The notes below the pieces were generated by a model. It ran no database searches, was not told the DNA's origin, and worked only from the letters and a program-made list of their open reading frames with translations. 64,000 nt of DNA from contig JBNJGB010000017.1 in the NCBI GenBank assembly GCA_051747385.1, positions 62,001 to 126,000 of the forward strand, written 5' to 3'. The stretch is from JBNJGB01 sp051747385 (lineage in GTDB: Bacteria > Myxococcota_A > UBA9042 > PHBI01 > JACKFB01). This document shows, piece by piece, positions 1 to 7,758 of this stretch. How positions within the stretch are numbered: position 1 is the first letter of the stretch; every line of letters begins with the position of its first letter. Both the position numbers and the translations under genes were made by a program.

Positions 1-1
1 G

Positions 2-85
2 GTCGCGGAGACGCTCCCTTTCGGGGACGGCGGGGTGGTCCCGCTCCGCGCCGGGCAGGAGATCGCCTGGACCGTCGTGGAGTGA
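2..85 (+). CDS. 3' end of an unidentified CDS (partial)
   Basis: An open frame enters from the left edge and ends in TGA at 83-85, giving 27 C-terminal residues that end in IAWTVVE. Codon use looks genuine, with G/C in nearly every third position. The fragment is too short to assign a family. It lies just ahead of a sigma-54-like promoter for the next gene, so the two genes are probably separate transcription units. Confidence 0.5.
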   Translation, partial: VAETLPFGDGGVVPLRAGQEIAWTVVE

Positions 86-117
86 GCCGGGGACGGTCTC
101 CGGCCGCCGCCGGCCGA

Positions 118-133
118 TGGCACCCCGCTTGCA
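118..133 (+). promoter_or_regulatory. sigma-54 (-24/-12) promoter candidate
   Basis: TGGCACCCCGCTTGCA matches the RpoN consensus TGGCAC-N5-TTGC(A/T), with the diagnostic GG and GC exactly 10 bases apart. Transcription would start near 144. That leaves a leader containing the GGAGGAGA ribosome site of the gene starting at 183. It is the best sigma-54 match in the window. Confidence 0.6.
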
Positions 134-182
134 TTTGCTCCGGTCGCCTTCCATGCCCCGACCCCCGGGGGAGGAGACGACC

Positions 183-707
183 ATGGCCGATCGGAGCCGC
201 CCCGCCCCGCACGGCTCCACGGGCCCCTCGCACCGCTGCCGCGGCGAGGAGCTGCTGTGTCTGCTGGACAAGCTCATCCTGACGCGAGGCCTCTGCGAGG
301 CCCCGGAGGAGCGGGCCGAGCTGCAGTCGGTCGTGAGGGAGTTCACGCAGCAGGTGGGCGCCGAGGACGCCGAGCTGGAACGCCTCCTGGACGAGGCGTC
401 GTTCGTCCTGCGGGAGATCCACCGGAACGTGCCGGACGAGGACCTGCCCCGCCTGCGCTGGCTCTGGTCCGAGCAGCGCCGCCGCGAGGACGAGCGCGCC
501 CCCTCGGACCCGACGCGCCTGAGCCACGAGCGCACGGCGGACGTCGTGGACCTCATGATCTCCGAGCTTCGCGAGCTGCTGGACCGCTACGACGTCCAAG
601 GGGGCGCGACCGACGACTGGTATCGCCTCCGGGACGAGGCCACGGCCACGCTGCGGAGCCTGCGGATGCGCCCGCACACCGCGCGTCCGTCGGGCTCGCT
701 CCACTGA
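183..707 (+). CDS. hypothetical alpha-helical protein, 174 aa
   Basis: No family is recognised. The protein is hydrophilic, rich in Glu, Arg and Leu, and probably mostly helical, with no signal peptide or membrane segment. There are two helical stretches, about residues 18-75 (EELLCLLDKLI onwards) and 115-160 (VVDLMISELRELLDRY). The ATG at 183 is chosen over upstream in-frame ATGs because a strong GGAGGAGA site sits just ahead of it and the region upstream is low-complexity. A sigma-54-like promoter at 118-133 precedes it, so expression may depend on an enhancer-binding activator. A cytoplasmic regulatory or structural role is possible but not shown. Confidence 0.65.
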   Translation: MADRSRPAPHGSTGPSHRCRGEELLCLLDKLILTRGLCEAPEERAELQSVVREFTQQVGAEDAELERLLDEASFVLREIHRNVPDEDLPRLRWLWSEQRRREDERAPSDPTRLSHERTADVVDLMISELRELLDRYDVQGGATDDWYRLRDEATATLRSLRMRPHTARPSGSLH

Positions 708-791
708 CGCGGCGCCGGCGCCGGTAGAGCGGGAAGGGACAGCCGGGGGCGGCTGGTCTTCCAGCCCGTGAGGCGGTCGACCGGGCGAGCC

Positions 792-821
792 GAAAAGTGA
801 AAAGTGAGTAGGTTTGACCCC
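792..821 (+). repeat. GAGTAGGTTTGACCCC repeat, copy A
   Basis: This 30-bp element has two AAAAGTG blocks followed by GAGTAGGTTTGACCCC. It matches 53996-54025 at 28 of 30 positions, and the two differences are G versus A. Both copies are preceded by GGCGGTCG a short distance upstream. It looks like the end of a REP-like dispersed element. No transposase is present in the window. Confidence 0.6.
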
Positions 822-1455
822 AGGAGTGTGGGGCCTTCCACCCCATGGTGGCGAGGTGCCCCACCTCGGGGACCCGATCGGAGGCCCGGTTCGGGTCATC
901 TCGCACACATGCGGGGGCCGCGGGGACCGCCGCAGGCCGGCTATGTCGCGCAGGCGCGCGCAGACTCGCGGTCGAGCCGAAAGTGGCACGGGCGTTGCTA
1001 CGAATGTCGGTGCAGCGAGCGATCTCTGACAACCGGGCGAATCTCTCGTCTGGACAGGCATGTCCTGCGAAGGCGAGTCCCCTCCGGCGGATGCCCCACG
1101 CGTCCGAGGAGGGACGGCCCAGAGAGGCGCCTGACGCACTCGTAGCCTGCCCGCCCCGAGTCGTCGGCCGCCCGAACATGGGCCTCCACGCCGGCCCGCA
1201 TCGACGGAGAGACGTCGAGCGACCCTCACGAGTGGTCGCCACGGGACCGACCGCAGCCGGAGCCCCGCCCCAGAGGCGCCGGGCACGAGGCTGCAGCGCG
1301 GACGGAAATCGTCCGCCGGGTCGACCGTTACGCTCTCTCGACCGCGACGCCACGAGGAGGCGACCCGGGCACCATCCCGAAGTCACCATGTTCGGAGCGC
1401 GAACCTCTCCCCGACCGACGCCCGGGGTGAGCGAATCAGAGACCGCCGCTGTAAC

Positions 1456-1485
1456 GGGGCCCGGAGGAACCGACCTCCGGGCCCC
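1456..1485. terminator. perfect 12-bp hairpin behind SAM synthetase
   Basis: GGGGCCCGGAGG, the loop AACCGA and CCTCCGGGCCCC form a perfect 12-bp stem 15 bp beyond the stop codon of the minus-strand SAM synthetase gene. On that strand it is followed by GTTACAG, so there is no real U-tract. A hairpin-stalling or RNA-protecting 3' end is likely, but classical intrinsic termination is not certain. Confidence 0.5.
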
Positions 1486-1500
1486 TTCGCGCGTTCGGGC

Positions 1501-2697
1501 TCAGAACAGCGAGACCTCCCCCCTGATCAGCTCTTCCCAGAGGGAGGGCAGGGCGTCGAGGTGCTCGCGCACGATCTCGCCCAGGTGGCCCTGGAGCCTC
1601 TCCATGTCGGTGCCGTCGGCGGGGTGGACCCGCAGGTGGGCCACGTGGGGATCGTCGACGGGGCGCCCGATCCGGCTGACCAGGACGCACTCCGCGGCGT
1701 CGACGCCCTCCAGGGACTCGACGACGCCCTCCGCGATCCGCGAGGCCGCCACGTTGTAGAGCTTGCCCACGTGCATGGTGGGGTTCTTCCCGGCCAGCGA
1801 CTCCATGGTCATGGGGCGATACGGCGTGATGAGCCCGTTGGCGCGGTTGCCCCGCCCCGCCTCCCCGTCGTCGCCGCCCTCGGCGGAGGTGCCGGTCACG
1901 GTCAGGTAGACGGAGCCGCGCTCCAGGTCGTCGGCCGCGTTCACCTCTATCTCGAGCGGCCCCTGCGCGTCCGCGATCTCGCGCACGAGGTCCCGGACGG
2001 CCTCGCGCCGGCGCCGGTAGTCGTCCAGGTCGGAGACGTACCGATCGACGAACGCCGTGGCCACCGTGAGGTCCAGCTCTCGCCCGCGTCGCACCCCGAG
2101 GACCTTGACGTCCTCGCCGAACGCGGGGTGCTCGGCCCGGGTCTCGCGAGCGTTGAGCCTGCGCTCGACGCGGAGGACCATGCGCTCCAGGTCGGACAGG
2201 GGTGCGTAGCCCGCGCCACACGACGTGTCGTTCGCGAACCATCGGCCGGTCTCCGCCTGGCGCATGAAGACGTCGACGAGATCGACCGAGCCCGGGCGCA
2301 AGAGGGGGTGGATCTCGACGTCGCGCTCCACGTCCAGGTGGCGCAGGTGGTCCGCGAGCCAGCGGCGGCACGCGTCCCGCGCCAGGTCGTCCACGGGCAC
2401 GGTCTCGCCCTTCGCGGCGCGCGTGGCGCGGCCGGCGAGGAAGATCCGGATCGGCTCGTCCACGACGCCGCCCCCGAACCCGGGCCGCGAGGCGCCCCCG
2501 ACCAGCAGCACCTTGTCCACGTTGTGGTGGAGGATGGCGCCGAAGCGGTCCAGGTAGGCACGGCTCAGCGTCCGCCCGACCTCCTCGGCGAGCGCGTCGC
2601 AGATGGTGTCGGGGTGGCCGAGGCCCTTGCGCTCCACGATCTCCACGTCCCCGTGGCCGGGGACCGGCCCCCGCATCTCGCTGATGACCAGGTCCAT
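1501..2697 (-). CDS. S-adenosylmethionine synthetase, archaeal type
   Basis: This 398-aa enzyme should make S-adenosylmethionine from ATP and methionine in the cytoplasm. It belongs to the archaeal-type family (PF01941), not the bacterial MetK family. Family signs are VERKGLGHPDTICD near residue 20, the HHNVDKVLLVGG segment, GVRRGRELDLTVATAFVD, and GLITPYRPMTMESLAGKNP with HVGKLYNVAA near the C-terminus. The length is usual for the archaeal form. The ATG at 2697 follows GAGGAGAGGCC; an upstream extension of the frame is not credible. It diverges from the acyl-CoA synthetase gene. Whether the genome also has a bacterial MetK cannot be seen here. Confidence 0.93.
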   Translation of the reverse strand: MDLVISEMRGPVPGHGDVEIVERKGLGHPDTICDALAEEVGRTLSRAYLDRFGAILHHNVDKVLLVGGASRPGFGGGVVDEPIRIFLAGRATRAAKGETVPVDDLARDACRRWLADHLRHLDVERDVEIHPLLRPGSVDLVDVFMRQAETGRWFANDTSCGAGYAPLSDLERMVLRVERRLNARETRAEHPAFGEDVKVLGVRRGRELDLTVATAFVDRYVSDLDDYRRRREAVRDLVREIADAQGPLEIEVNAADDLERGSVYLTVTGTSAEGGDDGEAGRGNRANGLITPYRPMTMESLAGKNPTMHVGKLYNVAASRIAEGVVESLEGVDAAECVLVSRIGRPVDDPHVAHLRVHPADGTDMERLQGHLGEIVREHLDALPSLWEELIRGEVSLF

Positions 2698-2788
2698 GGC
2701 CTCTCCTCGTGGCGTCGCCGTACGGGTGGACGTCCCCAGGTTAACCGGTGTCGCCCTCCCCTGACGAACGACGGCCGCCGGCCCGCAC

Positions 2789-2804
2789 TGGCACGCATCG
2801 TGCT
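2789..2804 (+). promoter_or_regulatory. sigma-54-like promoter candidate upstream of acyl-CoA synthetase
   Basis: TGGCACGCATCGTGCT keeps the GG/GC pair 10 bases apart. It differs from consensus only by G for the first T of TTGC. The predicted start near 2815 leaves a leader holding the AGGAGCG ribosome site of the gene beginning at 2837. Confidence 0.4.
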
Positions 2805-2836
2805 GTCCATCCGGTGGCAGGTGACAGGAGCGAACC

Positions 2837-4666
2837 ATGACCACGGCTGCCGACATCTCGCGATCGACCGGGCCCTCCATCCACCTGGTCGACGTCTTCC
2901 TCTCCACGGTCGGGCGCCACGCCCACGAGGCCGGCGCCCAGTTCGAGCGCGACGGGACGTGGCAGACCGCCACATGGCAGGAGATGGCCGACCGGGCCCG
3001 CCGCTACGCCTTCGGGCTCGTCGCCCTGGGTGTCGAGCCCGGCGATCGCGTGAACGTCATCGGCGACACCTCCCTGCCGTGGGTCCTGGCCGAGCTGGGC
3101 GTGCAGATGGCCGGCGGGATCTCGGTGCCCATCTACCAGACGAACCCCGCCGAGGACGTGCGCTACGTGGTGGACGACAGCGAGGCCGTCCTCGCCATCG
3201 CCACCGACGAGGAGCAGGTCGCGAAGTTCCGGCAGGTGCGGGAGCGGCTGCCGCGGCTGCGACACGTGGTCGCGCTGGGCGGCGGAGCCGACGGCGACTT
3301 CGTCCTGGGCGAGGACGATCTCGTCGCCCGGGGCGAAGAGCTGGAGCGCGAGCAGCCGAACGTCGTCGACGAGCGCACCGCGTCCATCGCCCCCGACGAC
3401 GCCGCCTGCTTCATCTACACGTCCGGGACCACGGGGCCGCCCAAGGGGGTGATGCTCACCCACCGGACGTGGGCGTTCGAGGCCGACGCCATCGAGCAGC
3501 TCGGCCTCATCGGGCCCGACGACGTGCAGCTCCTTTTCCTGCCCCTGGCCCACTCCTTCGCGCAGGTGCTGAAGACCGCGTGGCTGAAGACCGGGCACCG
3601 CCTGGCGTTCGTGCCCGACGTCGATCGGATCGTGGACTCCATGTCGGCGGTGAAGCCGACCGTGATGGCGTCGGTGCCCCGGATCTTCGAGAAGATCTAC
3701 ACGAAGGTGGTGTCGTCGGGCATGGAGGCTCCCGGGGTGAAGGGCAGGCTCTTCCGGTGGGGCATGGGCCACTTCGACGCCTATGTCCACGCCCGCCAGG
3801 AGGGCCGCGAGTACCACGGCCTCGGCTGGAACCTGGCGAGGCGCCTCGTGTTCGCGAAGGTCGCCGCCCGCCTCGACGAGCTGTTCGGCGGCCGCCTGCG
3901 GTTCTTCATCTCCGGGGGCGCCCCGTTGGCGACCCGCATCGCGTACTTCTTCGAGCTGGCCGACGTGATGATCCTCGAGGGCTACGGGCTCACGGAGACC
4001 GCCGCCGCCACGTGCGTGAACCGCCCCGGCCGCATGAAGATCGGCACCGTCGGGCTCCCGGTGCCCGGGATGGAAGTCCGAGTCGCCGGGGACGGCGAGC
4101 TCCTCCTGCGGGGCGGCGGCGTGATGAAGGGCTACTGGAAGCACCCGGACGCGACGCGAGAGGCCATCGACGAGGACGGGTGGTTCCACAGCGGCGACGT
4201 GGGCGAGGTGGACGAGGACGGCTTCGTGCGCATCACGGACCGCAAGAAGGACATCATCGTCACCGCCGGCGGCAAGAACGTCGCGCCGCAGAACCTGGAG
4301 AACGAGCTGAAGACGCACCCGCTCATCAGCCAGGTGCTCGTCCACGGCGACAAGCGGAAGTTCCTCACCGCCCTGGTGGCGCTGGACGAGGCCTCGGCCA
4401 CGGCGTGGGCGAAGGAGCGGACGCTGGATTTCTCGGATCTCACCGAGCTGGCGGGGCACGAGGCGATCCAGGGCGAGATCGGCCGCGCCGTCGACACGCT
4501 CAACGCGAACCTCCCTTCGTACCTCACCATCAAACGGTTCGCGATCGTCGATCACGACTTCACCCAGGAGACCGGTGAGCTCACCCCGACGCTGAAGGTG
4601 AAACGCCGGGTGGTGGAGCAACGCTACGGAGAGGTGCTCGACAGGCTCTACGCCGACGTCGCCTGA
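2837..4666 (+). CDS. long-chain fatty acid-CoA ligase (AMP-forming)
   Basis: This 609-aa adenylate-forming enzyme activates fatty acids to acyl-CoA through an acyl-AMP. The P-loop motif YTSGTTGPPKGVMLTH is near residue 193. Next come PLAHSFAQV and ASVPRIFEKIYTKV (the gate/linker region), then EGYGLTETAAATCVN near 380, and HSGDVGEVDEDGFVRITDRKKDIIVTAGGK near 450-480 with the hinge and C-terminal lysine region. The FadD15-like layout lacks a transit peptide or membrane anchor. The ATG follows AGGAGCGAACC. A small lipoprotein gene follows after 19 bp and may be cotranscribed. Chain-length preference cannot be read from the sequence. Confidence 0.93.
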   Translation: MTTAADISRSTGPSIHLVDVFLSTVGRHAHEAGAQFERDGTWQTATWQEMADRARRYAFGLVALGVEPGDRVNVIGDTSLPWVLAELGVQMAGGISVPIYQTNPAEDVRYVVDDSEAVLAIATDEEQVAKFRQVRERLPRLRHVVALGGGADGDFVLGEDDLVARGEELEREQPNVVDERTASIAPDDAACFIYTSGTTGPPKGVMLTHRTWAFEADAIEQLGLIGPDDVQLLFLPLAHSFAQVLKTAWLKTGHRLAFVPDVDRIVDSMSAVKPTVMASVPRIFEKIYTKVVSSGMEAPGVKGRLFRWGMGHFDAYVHARQEGREYHGLGWNLARRLVFAKVAARLDELFGGRLRFFISGGAPLATRIAYFFELADVMILEGYGLTETAAATCVNRPGRMKIGTVGLPVPGMEVRVAGDGELLLRGGGVMKGYWKHPDATREAIDEDGWFHSGDVGEVDEDGFVRITDRKKDIIVTAGGKNVAPQNLENELKTHPLISQVLVHGDKRKFLTALVALDEASATAWAKERTLDFSDLTELAGHEAIQGEIGRAVDTLNANLPSYLTIKRFAIVDHDFTQETGELTPTLKVKRRVVEQRYGEVLDRLYADVA

Positions 4667-4685
4667 GTCCCAGAGGAGGGTTGCA

Positions 4686-5114
4686 ATGGTCCGTCAGGTC
4701 ATCCGCGCCGCGATGGTGATGCTCGCGTCGGCGCTGCTCGTGCTCGGCTGCATGTCGTCGACCGGTCGACAGTACCTCGAGGATCAGGCCCGCACGACCG
4801 AGCGCCCGCCGGAGCCGATGGAGGAGGCCATCCCGGAGCCCCCGGAGGAGGGCATGGTCTGGACGGGCGGCTACTGGTACCGCGCCGACGACCGCTTCGT
4901 GTGGGTGCCGGGGCGCTGGGAGCACCCGCCCGTGCCGGGCCACGTCTGGGTCCGCGCCGGCTGGCTGGAGGACGACGACGCCTACCGCTTCGCCCCCGGC
5001 TACTGGGCGTCCCCGAGCCACGAGCCCGGACACGAGTTCACCTGGAAGTGGCTCCCGGCGATGCGCGGGCCCAACGAGCGCGTCATCCACCCCACCCTGA
5101 GGCCGGGCCACTGA
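4686..5114 (+). CDS. WxxGxW-repeat lipoprotein
   Basis: This 142-aa protein has a type II signal peptide (VMLASALLVLGC, acylated Cys near residue 22), so it should be anchored in an envelope membrane. The mature part is a short linker followed by Trp/Tyr/Gly-rich repeats: WTGGYWYRADDRFVWVPGRWE, then HVWVRAGWLEDDDAYRFAPGYW. These match the YXWGXW (WxxGxW) repeat family found in small deltaproteobacterial and betaproteobacterial lipoproteins. The biochemical role of that family is unknown. It sits 19 bp behind the acyl-CoA ligase and ends in a palindrome shared with the convergent neighbour. Confidence 0.8.
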   Translation: MVRQVIRAAMVMLASALLVLGCMSSTGRQYLEDQARTTERPPEPMEEAIPEPPEEGMVWTGGYWYRADDRFVWVPGRWEHPPVPGHVWVRAGWLEDDDAYRFAPGYWASPSHEPGHEFTWKWLPAMRGPNERVIHPTLRPGH

Positions 5115-5125
5115 TCCCGGCCTCA
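5098..5125. terminator. bidirectional hairpin containing both convergent stop codons
   Basis: TGAGGCCGGG, the loop CCACTGAT and CCCGGCCTCA form a perfect 10-bp stem. It covers the TGA of the lipoprotein gene (plus strand) and the TGA of the nucleotidyltransferase-like gene (minus strand). No U-tract is present on either side. It probably marks the 3' end of both transcripts. Confidence 0.5.
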
Positions 5126-6010
5126 GGCCTCGGGCCCGTACTCGTAGGCCACGGCGCCCCGACCGGGCTCGGCGGACAGGGGCGCGTGGCGGACCGAGCT
5201 GGCGTGGGCGTCCGCCGCGGCGCGCGGGTCCACGTGGACGCTGCGGGCGCGCAGGGCACGCAGGGCCGTCCCCGCCGATGCGAGCACGTCCAGGTGGAAG
5301 TCGAAGGGGGACCAGTTGTCGAAGTGCTCCGCGACCGCGTCCCAGCCGTCGCGGAGAGCCGCGCGCGTGTCTCGGACGAAGCCCTCCTGGCTGCTCTCGA
5401 ACAGGCCCAGGAGGGTCTTCACCGTCGCGACCGTCACCCCCGTGTCCCACCAGGCACCGCCCCTGAACAGCTCGTCCGCCTCCTCGTCCGACCGGGCGGC
5501 GAGCACGCGCGCGGGCATGGGCACGAGGGGCGTGTCGTCCGAGGGGCGGTTGACCACCCACCGGCAGCACGGGTCGGCCGCGCGCGGACGCACCACGATG
5601 TCCACGACGTCGTCGGGGTTGCTCTCGACCCACGTGACCGCCTGGCGCACGTATCCCATGAAGCGGAGATCGTCCGAGATCTCCCGGTGCGCCGGGATCA
5701 GCGCCACGATGGGGTCCGGCGACGACCGCTCGATCATCAGCAGGCTCAGGAGGACCGCGGGGCCCGTTCCGACCTCGCGCGGATGCACGCTGAGGCAGGT
5801 GTCGGGATCCAGGCCGCCGGTCCTCGTCCGCGTCAGGCACGCCTGCGGCATGCTGAGCAGGATCCGGTCCGGCCCGGAGACGAGGCCCGCGCGGGACAGG
5901 GCTTTCTGAACGGGATCGTCGTCGGACGATCCCGCCTCCGCCCGGTATGACAAGGGGACGGCGCACTGGTCGTCGACCAGCAGCACGGTCCAGGGACATT
6001 CCCAGCTCAT
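5123..6010 (-). CDS. degenerate mannose-1-phosphate guanylyltransferase-like protein
   Basis: The 295-aa protein follows the layout of short ManC-type sugar-phosphate nucleotidyltransferases: PVQKALSRAGLVSGPDRILL (helix after the nucleotide loop), GTGPAVLLSLLMIERSSPDP, VALIPAHREISDDLRFMGYV in place of the usual PSDH segment, and later VLAARSDEEADELFRGGAWWDTGV in place of the GxxxWNxG segment. The nucleotide-binding signature GGxGTRLxP...PK near the N-terminus is absent; the sequence there is TVLLVDDQCAVPLSYRAEAG. Catalysis is therefore doubtful, and a regulatory or binding role is possible. The ATG at 6010 is the first in-frame start. Assignment rests on overall pattern, so moderate confidence. 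Confidence 0.6.
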   Translation of the reverse strand: MSWECPWTVLLVDDQCAVPLSYRAEAGSSDDDPVQKALSRAGLVSGPDRILLSMPQACLTRTRTGGLDPDTCLSVHPREVGTGPAVLLSLLMIERSSPDPIVALIPAHREISDDLRFMGYVRQAVTWVESNPDDVVDIVVRPRAADPCCRWVVNRPSDDTPLVPMPARVLAARSDEEADELFRGGAWWDTGVTVATVKTLLGLFESSQEGFVRDTRAALRDGWDAVAEHFDNWSPFDFHLDVLASAGTALRALRARSVHVDPRAAADAHASSVRHAPLSAEPGRGAVAYEYGPEA

Positions 6011-6376
6011 GGCAGAATCCGTGTGCCTGCGCTCCCACGGCCGAAGGGAGCGTTCGGTGTGTGTGTCGGGTACCCGCTTCGTTAGCAGGGTGCGTGCGGG
6101 CTCCGCAAGTACCGGTCATGGATCGGTCGCCGACACCCGGCGGAGAGGCCGTACCCAGCGGATCGGGCCCGCGAACCCATCCCGGTCCGTCCAGGGTTTT
6201 CCACAGGCCGGCACGATCGCGCCAGCCCCGGCTCCCGATCGACAGCCCCATATGACGCGATATCCACGACGCATTACGGTAGAGGAACGATGTTTCTGGC
6301 GCGTAACAGCCTCGAAAACACGAACGTCACGTATCGCGTCGCCGCGCCGACGAGGCGGCTTCGGGCCCGTCGGTCC
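6011..6376. other. 366-bp gap upstream of the nucleotidyltransferase-like gene
   Basis: No gene was found here. The gap holds the promoter region of the minus-strand gene starting at 6010 and the 3' flank of the minus-strand BNR lipoprotein gene. About 6245-6330 is unusually A/T-rich for this window (CATATGACGCGATATCC and following). That could be a promoter or a foreign fragment. No tRNA-like cloverleaf was seen. Confidence 0.4.
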
Positions 6377-7678
6377 CTATCGTCCCGGGAAGACGCGCTC
6401 GGCTTCGTCGCCCCGCACCCTCAGGAGGCCCTCGTCGGTCGGTCGGAAGCGCACGCCGTCGAGGACGACCTCTTCACTGGGCATGGGCGGCACATCCCCC
6501 GAATGAGGCAGCCACGTGACGCCCTCGTCCGGCGTCACCCACGCATCCCCCGCCTCGCTCCACACGACGAGGGTGTCCGCGCCGCGGCCCGGCATCGCGG
6601 CGCCCGCGAGGCCCTGGCCCACGGACGCGGGGCTGTCTCGAAGTGCCTCCGGGAGATCCAGGAGCCTCCACGCCCGGCCGCCGTCGTGGCTCAGGTAGAC
6701 GGATCCCCCGAGGATGGCCCCGCGCGACTCGCACAGCGCCGAGTACACGATCAGGCTGCCCGGACGCCCCGGGTCGGCGAAGACGGCCGCCGCCGCGGTC
6801 ACCATGGGGTGCTCCGACGCGCGCACGGGCACCCGGGTCCAGGTGTCGCCGCCGTCGTCGGAGCGCCAGGTGACGCCGGGAGTCGACGGATCCGTCACGC
6901 CCGGTTCGTCACATCGCCCGGCGTCTCCGAGCCAGAGCCTCCCGCGGGCGTCCACGGCGACGGTCGCGACCGGGTGAGGGGTCCGGATCTCGCGGCGCGA
7001 CGGGTCGGAGGGATGACGGACGCGGATCTCCCGCGCGACCCGGTCGCCCTCGTAGCCGCACGCGCCTCCCCGGTGGACGATCAGCTCGCGGCGCGACGCG
7101 TCATAGCCGACGACGCGATCCTCGGCGAGGGGGCGCTCACCTCCGCGAGCGGCGGCCCAGCAGTCCTCGGGGACGCGGGGAGCCTCCGTGACGGTCCGGA
7201 TCCGGCGCGTGTCCGTGTCGAGGGCCGAGACTCCGGCCTCGTCGGTGAAGTACAGGAGGCGGCCGCCGGGGTCGAGCGCGGCCCACCCGAAGGACGCGCC
7301 CGGCCGCGTGACGAGCACGGTCGCCCGGGGATCCGGCCGGCAGGTGACACGCCAGAGCACGTCGTCGGCCTCGGGCCGGGGCGGATCCGCGGGATCGGGG
7401 CGAAACGCCACGAGGCGCGTGCCCTCGCCCGGCGCCCACGTGACGAGGTCCACCCGCCCATCTCCGGACCACCGCACGTCGACCTCGGCGCCGTCGACCG
7501 TGACGACGCCCGCGGGGGACAGGGTCACGTCGCACGGGCCCGTGTCGACGCGGCGCCCCCCGTCGTCCGGCTGGCGGCGGGGCTCCACGTCGGCGCGAGG
7601 CCCGCAGCCGGCGAGCAGGAGGAACGCCAGCGCGCCGAGGAGCACGCGCCGGGTCCGGCACGAGGCTTGCGTGTGCAT
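6377..7678 (-). CDS. BNR/Asp-box beta-propeller lipoprotein
   Basis: This 433-aa protein begins with a lipoprotein signal (RRVLLGALAFLLLAGCG, Cys near residue 25). The body resembles a sialidase-like or photosystem assembly factor-like beta-propeller. Asp-box motifs include RSDDGGDTWTRV near residue 275, LSHDGGRAWRLL near 330 and TPDEGVTWLP near 395. Earlier blades read GRLLYFTDEAGVSALD and GRLWLGDAGRC. No catalytic residues of true sialidases were recognised, so a surface binding or scaffold function is more likely. The ATG at 7678 is chosen because it places the signal peptide at the N-terminus. It is divergent to the APH-family gene, 80 bp away. Confidence 0.75.
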   Translation of the reverse strand: MHTQASCRTRRVLLGALAFLLLAGCGPRADVEPRRQPDDGGRRVDTGPCDVTLSPAGVVTVDGAEVDVRWSGDGRVDLVTWAPGEGTRLVAFRPDPADPPRPEADDVLWRVTCRPDPRATVLVTRPGASFGWAALDPGGRLLYFTDEAGVSALDTDTRRIRTVTEAPRVPEDCWAAARGGERPLAEDRVVGYDASRRELIVHRGGACGYEGDRVAREIRVRHPSDPSRREIRTPHPVATVAVDARGRLWLGDAGRCDEPGVTDPSTPGVTWRSDDGGDTWTRVPVRASEHPMVTAAAAVFADPGRPGSLIVYSALCESRGAILGGSVYLSHDGGRAWRLLDLPEALRDSPASVGQGLAGAAMPGRGADTLVVWSEAGDAWVTPDEGVTWLPHSGDVPPMPSEEVVLDGVRFRPTDEGLLRVRGDEAERVFPGR

Positions 7679-7758
7679 GGGGGCAGGATACCAGACGACG
7701 CCGCTCGTGCACCGACGACCGGACGGCTGGCGATCGGCGGAATCGGAGGAGCACGCAC

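Larger units (their letters stand above)
708..1500. other. 793-bp gap without a convincing gene
   Basis: The open frames here are Arg/Pro/Ala-rich with no recognisable domain, and no ribosome site sits ahead of them. The gap contains a GC hairpin (about 742-757), a GAGTAGGTTTGACCCC repeat copy (792-821) and a perfect 12-bp hairpin behind the SAM synthetase gene (1456-1485). The rest, about 825-1450, shows no structure that I can support. It could be a decayed gene or an untranslated RNA region. Confidence 0.5.

Noticed and set aside
1561..4578. A 1005-codon frame on + opposite the SAM synthetase gene and shifted across the acyl-CoA synthetase gene
   Set aside because: It is a GC-rich shadow frame; the genes overlapping it have clear family motifs, ribosome sites and normal composition.
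6080..6330. Possible tRNA or riboswitch in the A/T-richer gap
   Set aside because: No cloverleaf, no T-loop consensus and no recognised aptamer could be traced by eye.
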